In this document: in pieces, positions 60,101 to 64,000 of the stretch
Layout of the letters: the number at the start of each line of letters is the position of its first letter
Position numbering within the stretch: position 1 is the stretch's first letter
NCBI GenBank assembly: GCA_947179485.1
Contig: OX359245.1
Span: 30,367,067 to 30,431,066, forward strand
DNA length: 64,000 bases
Origin: Allacma fusca
Taxonomy: Eukaryota > Arthropoda > Collembola > Symphypleona > Sminthuridae
Direction of reading: 5' to 3'
Notes under the pieces: generated by a model
What the model was told of the DNA's origin: nothing
Databases searched by the model: none
Seen by the model: the letters and a program-made list of their open reading frames with translations, nothing else
Made by a program: the position numbers and the translations under genes

Positions 60101-61743
60101 TAGTACTCGGACCAGTTCAGTTCAAAACCGAAAAATTCCGATTCGGTTCAGTTCAGTTCAGTTTGATTCATTATAAATAGAGTTCAGTTCAGCTGTTGAA
60201 CTGAACTGAACAGTTCGATTCAGTATTTGAATCGAACTGAACCATGTAATGCAAACTGCAGTTCAAACGGTTTGCAAACGGACTCCTTGCTGGAAATGTC
60301 ACCAGTCGCCACCAGAGCTTCTGCCGGGGACGGGGACGGGACGTCCCCGGGGACAAAATAATTTTCCCCATTATATCAGGGACGGGACGTTGACAAAACA
60401 AATTGTCCCCACTATATTCGGGACGGGGACAAAAACAATTGTCCCCATTATATTCGGGACGAGACATGCTTTTTGGTTGCGTGTATAACGGGACGGGACG
60501 AGCAAGCATAGCAGAACAAGGATAACGTTTCAGCATTAATGCTCATGAGTAAACTATTCTGTGAACACTATTTCACCGAATGTAAGACATTCGATTTTAG
60601 GTTGTAGAAAATGAGACTTGTTGCTCAAAAACTTAAGGAAGAATCTTGGAGCCACGATTCTATAAATGTGTTTATGTTTTTGGTACAAATATTTTTTGTA
60701 CGAAATTTTCCTCATGTTCCGATTTTCGGTATGAGAATGTCGACAACTGTTTTCAGTAATTATCGGGACGGTGCAGGAATTTTGTTCACATGCCACGATT
60801 TTCGGGACCGGGGACAATATTTTTTTTTAAATTTTGGGGACGGGGACAAGATTTTTGTCCCCATGTCCCGACTTTCGGGACGGGACCAGGGACAACGTTT
60901 TTATAATTTTTTGGGGACGGGACGGGGACATGGTTTTTGTCACCGTGTCCCGATTGTCGGGACGGGACTGGGGACAAAGGTTTTGAAAAAATATCGGGAC
61001 GGGACGGGGACGGGACAAGAATTTTGTCCCCAACAGAAGCTCTGGTTGCCACCAACGTACAGTCTTATCTTTCATTCTCATATATAGTAGTTATTTAACG
61101 AATAATGAACAGTTTATTAGCTACTTTATTATTCAACAATTTTCCTTTTAATAATTCCATGGGACATTGCTATGTTGCTGGACCAAGCTACGGGCTAAAG
61201 AATTTGCATTTCGCACTACTTTCTTTAAAACTTCAACAGCTACTTAAAATTCTGGTTTGATTACGGAGCTGAAAAAATTAAAATTGATACGAATCCTAAG
61301 GAAAATGTAAATTGTAAATACTGAATTCGCCCAAAGCTGCAATACTAAAAGGAAGCAATGGATTACTAAACGTAGATTCTGAAACAGGGCCATTCCAGAG
61401 TACTTTACCGTCATCATAATTTGTGCATTCTCCAGTGCACTGATTGCTATGGTGAATGCGATTAGGAACAGGTTAAGAGGAAAAAGAAATAAGATTTTTC
61501 TGGGATTGTCTCGAATGACTACATTCGGAGCTCTATGTGTGTACACCCGCAATTGTTCTTGTTTACCAAACACTGCGACTGAACTGTTTGATTCACCGAT
61601 TCAGTTCAGTTCATCGGGTGAAACTGAACTGAACTGAACTGTTTTTACTTGAACTGAACCGAGACCAAATTTTTGTTTCAGTTCATTGCTCAAACTGAAC
61701 TGAACTGCAAATTTTGAATCGAACTGAACTGTTCCGAGTACTA
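60101..61743. mobile_element. hAT-like non-autonomous transposon, interrupted by a second one
   Basis: Left end TAGTACTCGGACCAGTTCAG at 60101; the right end ...CTGAACTGTTCCGAGTACTA stops at 61743. These are inverted repeats. A perfect 8-bp duplication CTCTGGAT lies at 60093-60100 and 61744-61751. Both ends carry many copies of a subterminal GAACTGAACT motif, likely transposase-binding repeats. Without the inner element and its duplication the transposon is about 903 bp. I see no transposase frame. Confidence 0.85.
60313..61044. mobile_element. Nested hAT-like non-autonomous transposon (732 bp)
   Basis: Left end CAGAGCTTCTG and right end CAGAAGCTCTG are perfect 11-bp inverted repeats. Flanking 8-bp sequences GTCGCCAC (60305-60312) and GTTGCCAC (61045-61052) differ at one base, as in a slightly aged target duplication. 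Subterminal regions are built of GGGACGGGAC-type repeats. There is no transposase. It sits inside the 60101-61743 element, so it inserted later. Confidence 0.85.
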
Positions 61744-64000
61744 CTCTGGATATCCTTCATCATAATGCTTTCCTTTTTGCTGGGTTATAGCGGCAATAAA
61801 AATTTCATTTTTCCATATTATGTAGGGGTGAACTTGTAAAATTCACCCTGAAAAATCTACAGCTGGGTAAATGGTCACAGATTTCAGTAAAGTTGTCTAC
61901 AAACTGATCAAATTCCGTAGATTTTTTATAAATAACATTACATTTTTGTAACATGCTGAACGTTTTGTAAAAATATCCAGTCATGTCTCCTTGGCGACTC
62001 AGAATGAAACTTCTGGAGTTTGAAATTTGTTTTCAAAAATATTCGGAAGAACCCTTAACCCTTACAATGGATTTGCTAAAGACAACTGTTTGTGTTTGTT
62101 CTTTGAACATCGAGTGACTCTGCACAGATGGGGTAATAAGGAGAAATCCTTTGTGTAAATATGGACACCGCATGCCGCCATGATGTTTTATAATTTTCAG
62201 TTGCCGATTTTAATTTTGGCAAGATATTCAAAATCATGGACGTCTCTACAAATATTTCCACAATCTGAACCTTGGCTCTGGGTAGAAAACAAGCCGCTGT
62301 GACTTGTTTTTGCTACTGTTTATTACGAATGATTTTTATTTATAATTTGCAGTTCAGAAATCATTAGAAATTCCTCATCTTCCGAATTTTCTTCGATTGC
62401 ACTCCTCAAGCAAAATTTCTCCAATCGTGCTCCCCTGCCGCATCTGATCCTGTCCACAATTCTCCATGTAAAGACGACCTGGAAATCCCATAAAATTTCC
62501 TGCATATGAGAGGCAAAATATTTTTTGAAAAATGTTATGTTTCAAGAAATTGACCTTCTAAAATACCCTCGACTTTGCTTCACGTTTCTAATCCTGTGAC
62601 CTCAAACGTTTAGCTCAGGTCAATGAAGTAAATATTGGATATGTATAGTCATTATGGAACTAAACTTTTTGCAAACAGGGGAATCAAATATTTTATGAGT
62701 TACTCCCTTCCCTGAGCTAGAGATATGGCAAATGATTACGGTCACAGGTCACCCTGTAAGGGAGGAAAGGACTTTTTAATAAAAGTTTAAGGAATTAAAA
62801 TTGCAAAATCAGGAGGGACACGACGAAATCGTATGCATGCTAGTGCCACAGGATTCTTGAGTTACTATTTAGAAATTAAACGCTTGTTTATGTACAACAT
62901 TTTTCCCAATCACCTTTCTTACTTTATGTATGGAGTCAAGGGCTTTATGCACTTAGGACTATGGGTCTCTGTGTCTATTCATGTTTTCTAGAATGATTCA
63001 CTTCCTCCTTTTAACCTTCATCGTATCACAGCTCAAATCTATACACACCTGGAAGAAAAGTCATCCGCATTTCCTTACCCTCTGAGCTGCCCGAAACAGC
63101 TTTGTCTCCGACTCTTCAATATTGGAAGTGGTTCAATAATTAAAATATTTGGTGAATTTTAAAGTTAGCACAGTCTAATATAATTACTTTATTCCCTCAC
63201 ACTTATTTATCATAATCGCATATCTACCTATATAATAGGATTCTGCAGGCGCCAACAACCCTTACTGAGAGGACATCACAGTTTTTGACAAGCATTATTC
63301 TGTACAAATTGTAAACTAATCCCATTCAGGACCAGAACGTTTGCGGAAATCATGTATAATAGATCGTACAAGGTTAATTTACAAAATGAGTTCAAAATGT
63401 TTCACAAGTTGAGTATGTATTTCAAACTTTCACAATAAGCTTCAAATATTGAAGGGAAAAATTGTAAGACGTTTAGAATGTGATTTCATTTAAGTAGTAA
63501 GATATATATGGCTTGCAACAAAGGTAAAAAAGTAACTACCTAGTGGAACCTAACATGTAGATACAGTTGCGTATGTATACCGTGAGGCCCAGGAATCATT
63601 GGAAAATGTTTGTATGACTTCAGTCTCCAATATTGTTAATTTCAGTGGGTTAATTGGACAACAACTTTGTTGGATATTCAAAATGAAATACGAATCTCCC
63701 AAGACGTAGATGGAGAATGCAACAGAACCAGGAGCACTTTTGAATTGTAAGTTCAAATCAAAATAATGTTTACTAATTACAAATGTTATTGGAATGAAGG
63801 GCCAACTAAATGGGAAAAAATAGTTGGCACAGCGAACGGGCGTTGTTCGAACGTTATTAGTACAGAGTGAGAGTGAGTGAGCTTCTTCTGGTTGTAAGAC
63901 AGACACAACAATTGTTTTTAGATAGTTTGTTATTAAAGGTTCAACTAGATGGGTTCGTTTCCGTTCCTTCCTAACAATAATTTCCCTCAATTTTGGGATC
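61744..64000. other. Right end of window, no gene supported
   Basis: Only short frames without recognisable homology, including one at 63550-63990 on the minus strand that has no supporting splice context. Nothing else seen. Confidence 0.35.

Noticed and set aside
62048-62066. Telomere-like CCCTTAACCCTTA
   Set aside because: Only two imperfect units in single-copy sequence; chance is enough.

Overview
This is a 64 kb window of an A+T-rich animal nuclear genome. The genes carry several short GT-AG introns, and the set suggests an arthropod: a secreted CRAL-TRIO protein, a DUF229-family gene, a secreted Pro/Tyr/Ser-rich protein and an animal-type fused UMP synthase. A springtail-like (collembolan) source is my guess, not something the sequence proves. 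All multi-exon models below were built by hand by joining exons at GT/AG borders and checking reading phase; none has transcript support.

Layout. 1-9,700: a minus-strand Ty3/gypsy-type LTR retrotransposon whose 3' end lies outside the window. It has a putative 226-bp 5' LTR, a long leader of degenerate repeats, gag, and a pol frame still open at base 1. That frame carries at least 800 residues of Pro/Ser/Thr-rich tail after the integrase, and one base is gained in the reverse transcriptase. 9,701-16,720: no supported gene. 16,721-22,860: three minus-strand genes (secreted CRAL-TRIO protein; an unrecognised secreted 8-exon glycoprotein; an unrecognised 199-residue protein). 24,856-29,156: a plus-strand secreted 1,266-residue Pro/Tyr/Ser-rich repeat protein. 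31,782-33,661: UMP synthase, minus strand. 35,645-38,829: a DUF229-family gene with two in-frame TAA codons.

The most interesting part is 40,770-55,147. Two intact genes stand head to head, about 1.9 kb apart. On the minus strand is a 10-exon, 786-residue homologue of the chromatin reader ZMYND11/BS69 that lacks its C-terminal MYND finger and instead has two chromodomains and a C2H2 finger. On the plus strand is a 13-exon, 1,308-residue homologue of RPB2, the second-largest RNA polymerase II subunit. It is much more divergent than the usual RPB2 but keeps the active-site and zinc residues. A chromatin reader that tunes Pol II elongation beside a divergent Pol II subunit raises the possibility of a specialised polymerase or chromatin system; that link is inference. 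Each gene has a long inverted-repeat element in an intron.

56,203-57,114 holds a leucine-rich protein on the minus strand. The right end has no further gene but holds three hAT-like non-autonomous transposons with 8-bp target duplications, one nested inside another.
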